From the NCBI RefSeq assembly GCF_016859285.1, contig NC_053414.1, forward strand, positions 10,674,017-10,738,016: a stretch of DNA of 64,000 bases, given 5' to 3'. The translations under genes were made by a program, and so were the position numbers. The notes beneath the pieces are model-generated. The model was not told the DNA's origin, searched no databases, and saw nothing but the letters and a program-made list of their open reading frames with translations. Shown here piece by piece: positions 21,701 to 34,600 of this stretch. Source of the stretch: Xiphias gladius (lineage: Eukaryota; Chordata; Actinopteri; Istiophoriformes; Xiphiidae). Position 1 is the stretch's first letter, and each line of letters begins with the position of its first letter.

Positions 21701-24700
21701 CTTCAGAGCAGGCAAAAGCTTCAACAGAAAATAATAGAAAAGAGAACAAACAAGAGGGGAAAAGTGTGAGAATGTCACACTGGGAAGTAATAATGTGTCT
21801 CTTACTACATCACTGGTAGCCAGACTCTCGCTGGGTGTCAGCTCAGATTGAGAGCCTGCAGCCCATACCACAGGACCAAGAGGGGGCACCTGGTCCTCAG
21901 CTGCACTCTTCTCTGCCAGGTGCCTGGTCACTATATCCTGAGAGAACACAGGGAGAGGCTATAGTAACCATGGACTGAAGTTATCAAGGAAATATTGGTT
22001 CATATCTTAGGCCAGGGTAAGATCATAGTAGTTGTGATTCTGATATCAAACAGACACGTGCATTTGGGCTCTCTTCTATGCATCTACCTCTCACTTAGTT
22101 TCAAATAAGCTTTTTTAGGAAGAATGTTAATGTAACACTATTGCCACGGCTAAATAAAGTCTTTCTGAATTATTATATTTTTACAATAAAACAAAACAGA
22201 TTTACAGTACAATTCATTAGAAGATATTTACATTTACAAACACAAAATGGCTGAACAGGTAGAATAGAGTGTGTTTTCTTTTTGTGATTCCTCTCTCTCA
22301 TCGTCATGATTTCCTCTTCTTTATCTGTATAGTTTCAGCCACCAGCCTTTACTCTACAATTGTTCTTAAAACCTATAGTTTCTAGACTGCAGTTTCAAAA
22401 ATCTCCCTTTTCCTCCTCCTAATTGTCTCAAATTGTCTCCTGCAGGTCTGGTCTGCCCAGAAAGCAGAGACATTTGGTCCAGACTCTCTCAAATGTGACC
22501 AAAGGTTTAAATGATCAATGCAGCCCTAATAAGGAAAATTATATGAGAGATCAAGGTCTTAACTATAAGCAGTCATGCTGCTAGAATCCGGTCAACAATT
22601 TGCCCCATGTTCTCTTTAAGGCCAGATCAAGGGGTAAATCATACGGAACATCTTGTAGTTTGAGCCCAGCATAAAGGATATATCCATACTCAGTTCAAAC
22701 AACAGTTTTTTTTTTTTCCACAGAGACTAGCAGTAAGCAGTTACATGTGTCTACACTTACCTGGAGGGAATAGAGTGCCCTCTGCCGTAAGTAGTCTGTG
22801 TTGAGCAGCTGCAGCTCATGGAAGAGCTCGATGAGAAAGTGTGGTCGGGACTCATTCTGGGATATCAAGGTAGCCACCTCAGAGTAAATGGTCTCCCTCA
22901 GTGCCTCAAACAGTGAGAAGTCGCTGCTTGCATCTACGGGTTCAAGATAAATTAATGGGCATCTGCATAATCTCATCCATGAGTGAAAACAATAGTCTCC
23001 CCTCAAACTTAAAAGCTTTGGTTTAGGTTAAGCCATTAAAAGCCCCAGCATGGAATGTTTAGGTGCCATGAAAACAAAATGATGCTTGAATTTGCATTGT
23101 GAGTTTACCTGGTGCTTCTGTGCATGCAATTCTGTTAGAGAGGAAGGGTGTTCTCCAAGCATAGGCTGAGTAAGATAAATTAAAGTGACAACAAAGTAAT
23201 TTAACCCAGGATTAAAATTAAACATGTGGTCATGGTAAAGGTGCAAAGAAAAGAAAATTAAAATTATATCAAATGACAAGATGTTTTAATTACAAAAAAA
23301 AAATCTGACGTAAAATAAGGTTAATGCGGATATTAAAATGTATACAAAGAAAAACTAAACACACAGACAAAAGAGGAGTGAGAGTGGGTGCATAACTTTC
23401 ACTACACATAGTTAAACAGTTGTAGCCATACCAGACGAAAGGTCATTTCTTTTATTCCCAAGCTTAGTCTTGCTGTCTAGTTTCTCTTGAGTCAGCTTGT
23501 CCAGCAGACTCTGATTCTGATCCTTCGGACGAGACGGGACTGCCCTCTCCTGGACAAAGTCCGCTGTGCTGCTAACACTGTCACTCTCATGGCCTGGGAA
23601 ACACACAAAAAAATTAAAGAAACCCATTAGTGAGATTATCCTCATTAAGTCTTTGCTAGTTTGGTTACAGCAAATATTAGAGGAAATTCTACTCCATTTT
23701 TATACCTTCACTGTTCTTGCTGGGCCCTTTGCTCCTCCTCCGACGACTCTTAGAATTGGGAGTCTTGCTGCGCGAGGCCAGGTTGGCTTGTGCAGAGGCC
23801 TTACGCCCAGCCTTGAAAGTCTTTGTTATGGTGGTGGGGTCAACAGGATCAGGCATGCTGCTGAAGCTTTCCTCTGAGGCCTGGTCAAAGTCTTGAGTTC
23901 TGGAGTGGCAGTTAATGAAAGTGGGGGAGGAGGAGGGTGACTCTTGTGGCTGTATTTTAGATGGTTGATGCTGGACTGTGTTGTTTACGTAGGACATGTT
24001 AAGCCAGGCAGCCGGTCTAAAGGGATTATTTGGAAAATGAATATATGAACAACAAGGTTGCGCGAATAATGTCTTTTAAGGCAAAAATGATGGACATACC
24101 CTTTTTCTGTTGTCGTGTTAAGAGGAGAGCGCTGAAGTGGAGGAGGGAAACTCATGTACTCTGTTTTTATAGAGGTGTTGGGGTCTAACTGCTGCTTCTG
24201 GTGGTCAGGCGCGGCATGACCTGTCGCATTCTGAGGGAACTCACCCATGGCGGAAGGGAACAGTGGATACAAGTTAAAGTCTGCAGAGTGAATGGAAAAA
24301 AAAAAAAAAGACTTAATTAGCTTCTCTAGAGGGTTAATGGTCCAAGAAAGCAATGAAATAATGAGAGTAGGACTTTTGGCCTTTCACTTCTGCATGACTG
24401 AGTCACTTTAAAATATATTACTTACTTCAAATTCAAATGCACTAATTGAAAATCAGCACTCGTACAAGCAATAGCTATAACGCTGTTTAGCCAGTGTACA
24501 AAAAGTACATGAAAAAAAAAAAAAAACATTTTCCATATTTTTTTATGTCTAATCTGTTGAACGTTCATGTACTGCAAAGATGCATTGCCAAGATTTTCAC
24601 AAATGCAATGACCCATTCATGGTCATACTTTTGATTTTAGAGTAGCTAAGAGCTTTTTTGGATATCTACATTGCATCATAACCAAAAACCATCTTTAGCT

Positions 24701-25617
24701 GATCTGAAAAAAAAAAAAAAAAAGATTTCTGTTAGAATTAAGCCAAAGAGCTAATGAATATGTATGTCATACTGGGAGGGAAAGGGGATAAGGCAGCTGT
24801 TGACATGTTATTGGAGAAGGGGAGGAAGACACCAGGAGAGGCTGAAGGACAAGAGCTGGATTCCTGGGATGAGCTCGGCTTCTCTGTCTGCCAACCTGCT
24901 GTTGAAGAGGAAGGCTGCTGCTGCTGTTGCTGCTGACGAAGGAGGTCGCTCAGGACCTGCTTAAGTCTGGAGGACAATGATGACAGAATGTAGAAAATTT
25001 CAAACAATGTACCACTTGGTACAAACAAAGTAGGGTACTTATGTATGCTATTGCTTTTCACCTTTGTACATTGTTTTGCTGCCAAGCCAGCTGGGTGTAA
25101 CACTGGTTGAGCTGGTGCATGACCAAGTGGACCTGTGGTGATGACAAGTTGTTGGGTAACACGCTGTACTGACCTGTCAGCAGGGTTTGCAGCATGTATG
25201 ACAGTGTCTGTGGAAAGAGGTGAGAGACAAAACAAATGATAATTACTGTTTCTTTTGCTTTAAAAAGGGAAAGTTAAATAAAATAAAAGAAACTATACAA
25301 AATCCACTCTGACTTCAAATTTAGTCTAGAAATGTAGGCTTGTGTCAGTTACCAAGATCATTCACTGTCTCTGCATGTGCATATATTTGTTCAGTGCACG
25401 AACCTGCTGGTCCTGCAGGAGTGTCTGACACATGCTGGTGCTGAAATCCAGCTGTCTCTGCAGCTGGCTAACCTGTTCCTGCCAGTGGCATGAGCCCTCA
25501 GCAAAGGAAAGCTCTGAAGCCCATCGCAGGTTTTCTTGCCGTCGTGTACCTCCGTGCTGGCTCGCTGACTGGTTCAAACTTCTGGACTGCTGCTGCTGCT
25601 GCTGCTGTTGCTGCTGC

Positions 25618-25673
<56 letters not shown>

Positions 25674-28600
25674 GGCCTTAGTCTTGTTATGAAGATGCCC
25701 ACTACCCTCACCTGAGTAGGCTGGTGGAGGCTTCAGGTTACTGGAGACACAGAAAAGTGAGCACATGATTTTAAAAGACACATTATAGATATCAGTACTG
25801 GATAATAACACAATTCCTTCTGCCTCCACTTTGTCTGACCTTCCTTGATTATTCCTGTTACTGTAAGAGCACTGGTTCCTGCTCGAAGAGTAGATGTGGA
25901 TGTCGTCATCAGAGCTGCTCTCTGCACATTCTTCCTGCTCCTCCTCCTCCTCTGCATCCATCTCTGAGCGATATTCATCATCATTGTCATCGTCGTCATC
26001 ATCATCATCATCATCAAGGTGGCAGGGAGTGGAACCCCAGGTAGCCATTGTCCTAATGACACATCAGCAAAATGGTACAAAATTAGGCTGTTTTTGGAAT
26101 ACCCATTACTTCCAATTAGATACAAGTTAGATAAAAGGACATCCTACTGAGTGAGAAGTGCTTTGCTAAAATTTGTAAAATAACTAAAAAGCTAACTAAC
26201 TTTAACTAGGACATTCATAAGACAGCCCCCTGGAGCAATATGTCTCCTACCTTTCATCCCTGCTGACAGGTTGTGAGGGTGTAGCAAGGCTGTCTTGGTC
26301 GTCATTCCGGCAGGGAGAGTCACTGAGACCACTACGCCTCTGGTGTTCAGCCATCAAGGACTCTAAGTGTTTTCTGCGTTGGCGCAGTTCTTCCCGCAGG
26401 ATCTGGTGGCGACGCATCTCTGACCAAAGCTGCAGGCAACGGAAGAGCAGAGGGGGTCAGTTAACAGATCTGTACTGTTCTGAACATAGCGATCACATTT
26501 TGAGATTTGACTAGTGGTAGCCTGGGGTCTTACCTCACTGTCAGTGACAGTTGCTGCTTCTGAAGCAGTGGGTTTAAGCACAACTGAGTTGGTTTTGGGT
26601 CCAGATGATAAAGAAGCCTGGGTAGTGGCTGGAGTGGAAACTGCAACTGGGACCTTCTTCAGCAAACCTTGCTGACTCACTGTGCTGGAAACCGTCGACT
26701 AGAAAGGAGACAACCAAAGATAAAATGGGATATTTTCATTACAAATATGTAACCCTTTAAAAAAACAGCATGTTTACACTCAGTTGCCAGTTTATTAGGT
26801 ATACCTAGCTAAAAGTAATGGTCTAATACAACAGCTTTGCAATAAAAGTTTTTGTTGAAACTGAGGTTTTGATTCAACCTTATGGTTATTTCAGAGCCTG
26901 TAGTTAATGGTGCCGTTTAATTTTATTGCCGTATACTGATAGGTGTTTCTATTATTTAGTCCACCCAAAATTGATTCAAATGGGTTGGACAAAATATTAA
27001 ACACTCTTCCAAAAAATGTTTTTCAAATCCAGCTCTATCAATTCTACTTACTGATTCCACTTTTTCTGAAATCCTAGTTTAGATTCTTGGCATATTATTG
27101 AAGTATTGCAGACAGGAAACATGTGTGTTAAATACCTGGAGGTCAGGGCAAGCCCACTGGAGGTCCTGGATCTTGCCTTGGATTTCAATGAGTCTCTGGC
27201 GCTCTTCATGGAGCTGCTTCAACTCCTGTTTCTGCTGAAGCAGCTTCTCCTCGTACAACTTCTCCCTGTGTCCAGAGTAGCTTTAATTCAATGCAAATTA
27301 ACCAAGGTCAAAACACAAAGACAAGATAAACAGAATATACTCAAAATAACGTTTTGTGGCAACTGTTGGACAGGCTTTTGAGATCTTTCATATGCTGTAC
27401 CTGGCCTTGCTAGAGAGAGTAATGTCTCTGGGATTCTGCTTAGATCCAGCCCCAAGTGGCCTAGCTGCAGTAGCTCTGGTATTATTTGGCTGTTGGTGTA
27501 AAGCTTCATCTTCATTAGCTGTAGTACCATCTGTGTCGTCACTCTAGATACAGACAAAAACACACATTTTAAATGCTGTTTAGCAAACAATTGGGTCAAT
27601 AATTCCATACTAGAAAAAGTTTGCTATTACCAGCTACGGCAACAAGAACACAGAACAGAAAATGTGGTCCTAGAGACACCTACTGTAGCAGGAACTACCA
27701 CAGAGGTGGTTTGTGAGTACTTGAAGGCTGAGTTCAAAGATAGGTGTGGTCAGAGCAAAGAGAAAGTAGGGGGTTGGAAGTAGAGAAGGGGCCACTGGCC
27801 CGCCACTTTATGCCCCTGGCCCACACTTGTTTTAAGTCACGGATCACTGTATCCCAGTTATAAGACATTAGGTAAAACTACAGACCATCTTGTGATGGGA
27901 TCAAACCAGCCACGACACCTGTCAATAATGTAGTAATGACTACTGAGTACTCATGGGTCAGAACGTCAACATGTTGTCAGGCATCGCAGTTGGTGTGATC
28001 CCATCGCAAGATGGTCTCCAGTTCCTCACGCAAACAGTTAAGACACCCCCTTAACCAATAAATGAAAATTCCACCCTAGAACTGCTTTTAAAGAAAAGCT
28101 TTTGAGAAAATATTGAATTTAGTGTCTGTTTGATGGCTCCAACAGGAGTCAACAAAGTCAGGAATTTTCAGGTCCTACACATAGGGGCTTTATCAAGCTT
28201 TCTTATCATCCTGCCAATCAAAAACACCTACAACCACACTATAGTTTCTTAAATATCATTCAGTCATCTGTCTCACCTGAACCATGGCCACCAGTTCCTG
28301 CAACTGCCGTAGTTTTTGCTTCGCTGTCTGTTGATGAACCTTTTGGGAAAAACCTCCATTGTTCCCAAGGCTGCTCCTCCGACTAGACCCCGATGCCTCA
28401 CTGTCTGGAGCCACAGCCTGTGCCCCTGCATCATTTACAATACAATCCTCATCTTCATCCTCATCCTTCACCTGGTTATAGGGTGTGTCCCTGTTGTACT
28501 GGCACTCTAAATAGGGCAAAGTTATAGAAATATTATATACATTCTGTTAGTCTGTAAGGTCATGTCATTTAAAAATGTGTTGCTTGCCCCCTTTGAACTA

Positions 28601-31600
28601 TGCAATGACAATCCAAAGCTAATAGTCATTTTTTTTACTTTGAATTTTATTTCAGGAGTACATGGCGATGACAAATTAAGATTCAGTGTTGCCAAGTTTG
28701 AAAAGCATTTTTATAAACAATGCTCATAATCCGATGTATCATTATACAGTATGAGACAACGTATCTCTGCACCATTGTGTTGTGGTGTGCCTGTGCCAAC
28801 ACATATGAGGTGTGGCTATTAAATAACAAGACTGGGCCAACTGTATGTACACACATAGGTTATGAATACGCAAGAGGAATGTTCACATTAGGTGTAACAG
28901 TGGTCTGTGTCAGTGTGCGCATGAGAGTACCTATGGTTGAGGGTATGTTGAGGCTGCGGAGATTGGCCGCCGACCGGTTGTTGATCTCACACTCAGTGTT
29001 GAGTCTGCTATCCCGGTTGTTAGTGCCGCTGCTCCTGACACTGCGCCCGTTGGTCAGGCTGTTCAAGTCTGTCCAGTTCCCACTGCTCTGTGGGTTTCTA
29101 AACAGATAATGTGCAGCATCTGTTATGGATACATGCCAGTAGTGGAATTACACACTACCATATTGTAATTTGAATTTGTTGTCAATGACAACAAAACTTT
29201 CCTTTTTTTCTGCTCTGACTGGCAGTGGTTCTGTAGAATTTAGCCATTTCAACACAAGCTGTTCAATGTGTTCATAATGTTTATCCTTTTGATAGAAGTC
29301 CAATCAGATTAAAATGTGTAGTTTAATTCATTTAACTATTCATTTGTTTATTAAGGCACCCACCTGATGTTAGTGACAGGCTGGCGGTTCTCCTGCTCAG
29401 AGTCAAACATTGCCTCAAACATAGAACCGTCCTCCGTCTCATCTTCCTCTTCATCATCATCATCATCCTCTTTCACATTCTCATTGACTGCATCCACCAT
29501 CATATCAGAAGTCTGCTCATAGTACTGAACTAATTCCCGCAGCTCATTCAAACGCTTGTGGACTTCCTTTAGCTTCCTGCACGGAGTAGAAAAGAACAAT
29601 AAATATATGAATAAAATGGATGTATACCAGAATTAATAATTTAAAAGGGTTATGAGACACAACAGAACATTGTCTTCACAATTTTCCTCACTACTCAAGG
29701 TCAAAGAACATTCACCTACAGAAAGTACCCCTATAAAGGGTGCAGGCTTAGTGTCTTGTTCAACAACACTTGAGCAGAGGCTGAAACTTGTCAACTGGAG
29801 GACAATGTAGTAGGTTTTGTGGCTACAAAGTTATACTACACCACCCTATGTTATACTTCTGCCTCTCTACAACACGCCAACCTTCCTATTCAACTGCTTA
29901 AAACTGTGTTTGTTTTTGTGCATACCTGAGCTTGTCTGTGGAGTTGGAGCTGTCCTGGTGTTGTGTGAGTGAAGGATGAAAGGAAGTGGAAGCAGAGGCC
30001 CCATTAGAGCAGAGAGCAGATGGACAATCCGAAGTTGCTCCCATACTGAGACTGCACTGTGCTGACAAGCCACGACCTGAAGGGAACCACATGCAGTTCA
30101 TAAACAATTTACAGGGAAAGATGCCACAGAATTATCACAACAAAGCTTTGGAAATATTCTTACATGAATTATTATTGAGAGTCTGGTCTCTGAGTGAATG
30201 CAGCTCCTGCAGGATCTTGTCCATGGTTTGCTTTTTGTCCTGGAGCTCTTGGAGCTTGGTGAGTTTTGCACTGGCTGCTGTTGCTCCAGTGTCTAGCCCA
30301 GTGTGTGGGCCAGAGGCAGAGTGGAGGAGTGGCCTGTGTTGAGGTGGGCCAACAGCTTGGGGAGCCCTAGACCAGCACACTTCTCTGGAGAGGGAAAGAC
30401 TCTCTGCCTGACGACGGTTGTCTGGCACTGCTTTAGTCTACAGGATATAGATAATGAAACACCTGAACTATATTCTCTTTTTAAATTAAACAGTTAAGAT
30501 ACATTTCTTACTAAAATAAAGATTTTAAAAAGTTAACATGGCTTGTCAAAGGGAATGCAAACTGTGGCTGTTCAGGCCAATATTATAGACTATAGTCTTT
30601 TCATCATATTGTACAAAGGGAATATCATCACATATTGAAAGTGAAATGCTGAAGTAATTATTAATAATTGTTTTAAAAACTGCAGTACATAGGTCAGTAG
30701 AACATTCAGTATATGAACTATTTCTAGATGACATAATGCTTTTATTTATCAAGAATATGGCAGCCCAGTTGCAGTGTCTACTATACCTGAGAGTCATGTA
30801 GCTGGTTGTGGAACCGCTGGATCAATTCATTTAACTCATCATTCAGTTCTGATGTGATGCTTAGGCCCGAAACACTTCCTGTGGTTTCTGTGACAACTAA
30901 TGACAACAAATGTCAAAGGAATTAAAAATAGAATAACATAATTAAATAAAACTTTGAGTACTAGACAGGTAAATGTTAACACATTTACCAGAAAATATTG
31001 GTAAATATGTTATATATCATATAAATACTCCTTCAAAATATATTATCAGTTCTGGCAATTAATTGTTCATTAAATGTTCATTCACAATGGTTTGAATGAT
31101 CCTCCCCAACTCCACACATAGCTATTAGTCTGCACTTAGCTGTGCCCATATCTGCGAATATGTTAGTGTGTATCTCACCAGTGTCCTCAATCACAGCAAG
31201 TGCCTGTTCTGCACTGTGCTGCATGGCCATTAGAGCTTCCTGCCGGCCCTGCAGGGCCCTCAGCTGCTCCTGCTGCTCCAGCATCTTCTTCAGCAGCTCG
31301 TGCTGCTTACGCAGATTCTCCAACTCTTCCTTCTGGTCAGCACGCACAACTTCTGGCCTACCACTCTACAAAATTCACACACACATACCATTACAAACAT
31401 AGTCTACCAAAACCCACAGCAGCAATACTGCACTGCTGCAGAAATGTTAGAAGAGGATTGTATGGTACTGACATAGCAAATAAGAATAACATACAATGAT
31501 AAAGGCAAAGGAGGGACTTATTGCTTGGGTTCTATTTCCTCATGTCAGAATTTAGATAGAGCATAGAGTCACTCGATAGTTATAATACTGGAAACAGACA

Positions 31601-34600
31601 ATGCAACGGAGAGCATTAACATGGACAGAGAGTGGCAGATTTTTTGCAAACATTCTACAACAAATGTACACACCATAGCATTTGAGGCATCTGAAAAGCG
31701 AACCTCAGCGTTAAGAGAAGTGCTGTCGGCCAGTGAACCTGAGCCCACTGCAGAGTCCAGGGTCCCCACATCATCCTCTTCATTCTCCTGAGCCTATGGA
31801 AATAGTAGAGAGAATAGCCAATGACTCAAAGATAGTTAAATATTAAAGTATATGAAAAAAATCCACCAACTGTTTGCCATTATTAAAAGGTAACAAGTTA
31901 GTAACCGAAAATGATTCAAAAGATAGAGATGGAAATGCATCAGCTGCTTAAATTTGTGGGAATATAGAGACCAACAATCTCCAGTGAATTCATGTTTGAT
32001 TAATAAAAATGTATGTTTCTTGTAAAAACTACTATATAGTTCAGAGAAATGCTAAAGGTACAATGATCAGAAAAAAACTATCCCACAACAAAGAAAGGTA
32101 GCCTGCTATATCACAATTTTATCATCACATGAAACATCACTACACTGTTGAAGAGTTTCAGGCCACAGAGAAAGATAGCCATCAAAGATGTATGACAGGC
32201 TGCCAATATACAAACAAAATCAGATTCCCCTTCAGCTTTGAATTAGCTAAGAATCACTTGCAAATGACACAGCACCTTTATCCAAAATTATATAGCTTTG
32301 CCTGATGGCAAGGGGGGCAAGCATGAAAGTAGATTCTATAAAATACATAAGCTATGAAGCTAGAGAAACAGTTGATACACTTACCAGCATTTTCTGCAGG
32401 AACCGTAAATAGGACTTCTCCTGCTCCTTGAGGTGGTCGATGAGATGAGAAAGACGCTCCACATTTGCTGGCACATCATTCTTCTCCACCAGGTCATCCC
32501 GCATGGAGCTGGCCTTACTGATGTACTCCCGGATCTGTATCAGTTTGCTTACCACCTGAGACCATACAAAGAGAGGAGGGTGGTGTATGAGTGTGGGTTT
32601 CAGAAGAGTAAATGAAGAGTAGAAGATAGAAAAAGACGTAAGGAAAGGTGAGCGAGCATCTGTAGCAACAGCTTAGACTGGGCTGAACAAGGGCAGAAAG
32701 GGGGTTGGGCACAAAACTCACTGGGCTCCAAGGGTGGCATATTTATAAATTGCCCTAAATACAGCCTAGTTTCAGCTGCACTAGCTCTCCCTCACTTTCA
32801 TCCTAGTTCTGGTTTCGCAGTAGTATTCTGAATACAGTGATACATAGACAATGCCATATCTACGTGTAAAAAAGAACTCATTTCAATTAAATGTGAAATT
32901 AAAGTCTTTTTAAGCACTATACTTAAATAAAATACTTAAAAGGTACAATCACTAATATTTTACTGGGTCTTTGTACAAAATAACAAAAATATCAAAAGGG
33001 GTTCATCAATGTTCCTAGTCAATGTCAATGTCTAACAGTCAGGCTAGTCAAGTGTGTATATTTGCTGGGAATGCTACAATTCTCCAGGCCCCCTCAACTA
33101 GCCATAATTTTCTATGCACTAGGTTTAGTTTTTCAGAACTGTGAACACAGAAGAGATGAAGATAGCATTATAACTGTTATAACTTTTTATATATATCTAT
33201 TACCAGCACCATAAGCTGTGTAATGGTGGGTGATGTAACATTTAAAAAAAAAATTTAACCACCATCTGACTTCTCTAAAATTTAACTATATAAATGCAGT
33301 GCATTTATAATTACAATCCATTTACTCTCCAATAGCACTCTCCTTGAAATTCATCTTGCTAGCCACTTACTGTAGCTTACATAGTTGATGGAGATGCAGA
33401 TTCTTGGCTGTGTGCATTTTTTTGTGTTGTTGTTGTTGTTGTTGTTGCGGAGGTATCTGCCCGTGTTATTGTAGTTTCACAAGCCGACCAAAAGATGTTA
33501 CTAAAGAGACATATTTTACTAATTGCACTTTTAAATTTATAAAGGCAGAAAGACTCACTTTTCTCAAAAACAAAGTCTGTTAAATCTATATTACATAGCT
33601 TCAGGGTCTACTCCAAACATGTTCCAGTTCTGTGCCTTAGGTTTTAGTTCAGTACCCTTATTAGTTCATAGACCTAAAAAAAGTTGATGAAATTATTTTC
33701 TCTATTTTTTAGCCATGGTAGTGACCTGGCAATATGGATGGCAATGTTGATCTGTCTGATGGTCAGTTCGCCCACCACTTCAGTCCAGATTGAAATATCT
33801 AAGAAACAACTGCATGGATAGCCAAGAAATTTTGTACAGGCATTCATCGTCCCCAGAGGATGGAGCCTAATGATTTTGATGATCTCAGACTTTTGAATTT
33901 CTGTGAAATTTGCTACAGATATTCAAATTGCCTTGAGCATGTATTGTAATTACTTTGAAGATCCTCTGAGTTTTCCTCTAACACCATCAGTATGTCAAAG
34001 TTTTTACTTATTCAGTAAAATATCTCAGCATCTGCTTGATGGGTTGGCACAAACTTTTGTACAGAATTGTGCTTTTTGAGAGAAATATTGCTCCACTCAA
34101 TCCTCAAACTGCAAGATGTCAAGACTAAACTTTAGTAACAACAACACAAAATATTACCTGGCTGCTGTCTATTCTCGGGTCTCCTCTCCCATGTTCTCTG
34201 TGTACCAAGGGCCCTCTCTCTGTGCCACCATGGCTGAGCCTTGGAGTTTGAGTTTCCTTGGTAGGAACCACAGGGGTTAACGTATCCCTGTACCCTGGGC
34301 TCTGTTTCTTGGTTTCCTTGGTGATAGCTGGGGTGGCTGGGGCAGAGGAGGAGGGAGGGAGTAGTTCCTTGCTTTTGTTAGTGTTTACATGCAGAGGTAG
34401 GAAGTTGTAGGGCTTCTTGTTCTCTCCAGCTAACTGGCGCTGGTTGTTGGCAGCTGTGACACGCCCCTGAGAGTCACTGCCAATGCTCCTCTGAGTAAGA
34501 AAAAAAGATACAAGTCAGACAAATCACTGCTCAATTCTGGCATTTTCTTCTAAAAACTCAGATACTGTAAGTGTTTAGGTTTTTGTTAGTGTCTTTTTTC

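Noticed and set aside
25432-25692. Plus-strand open frame with a long poly-Cys run
   Set aside because: Antisense shadow of the CAG repeat of pcm1 exon 18; the minus strand is the coding strand by flanking homology.
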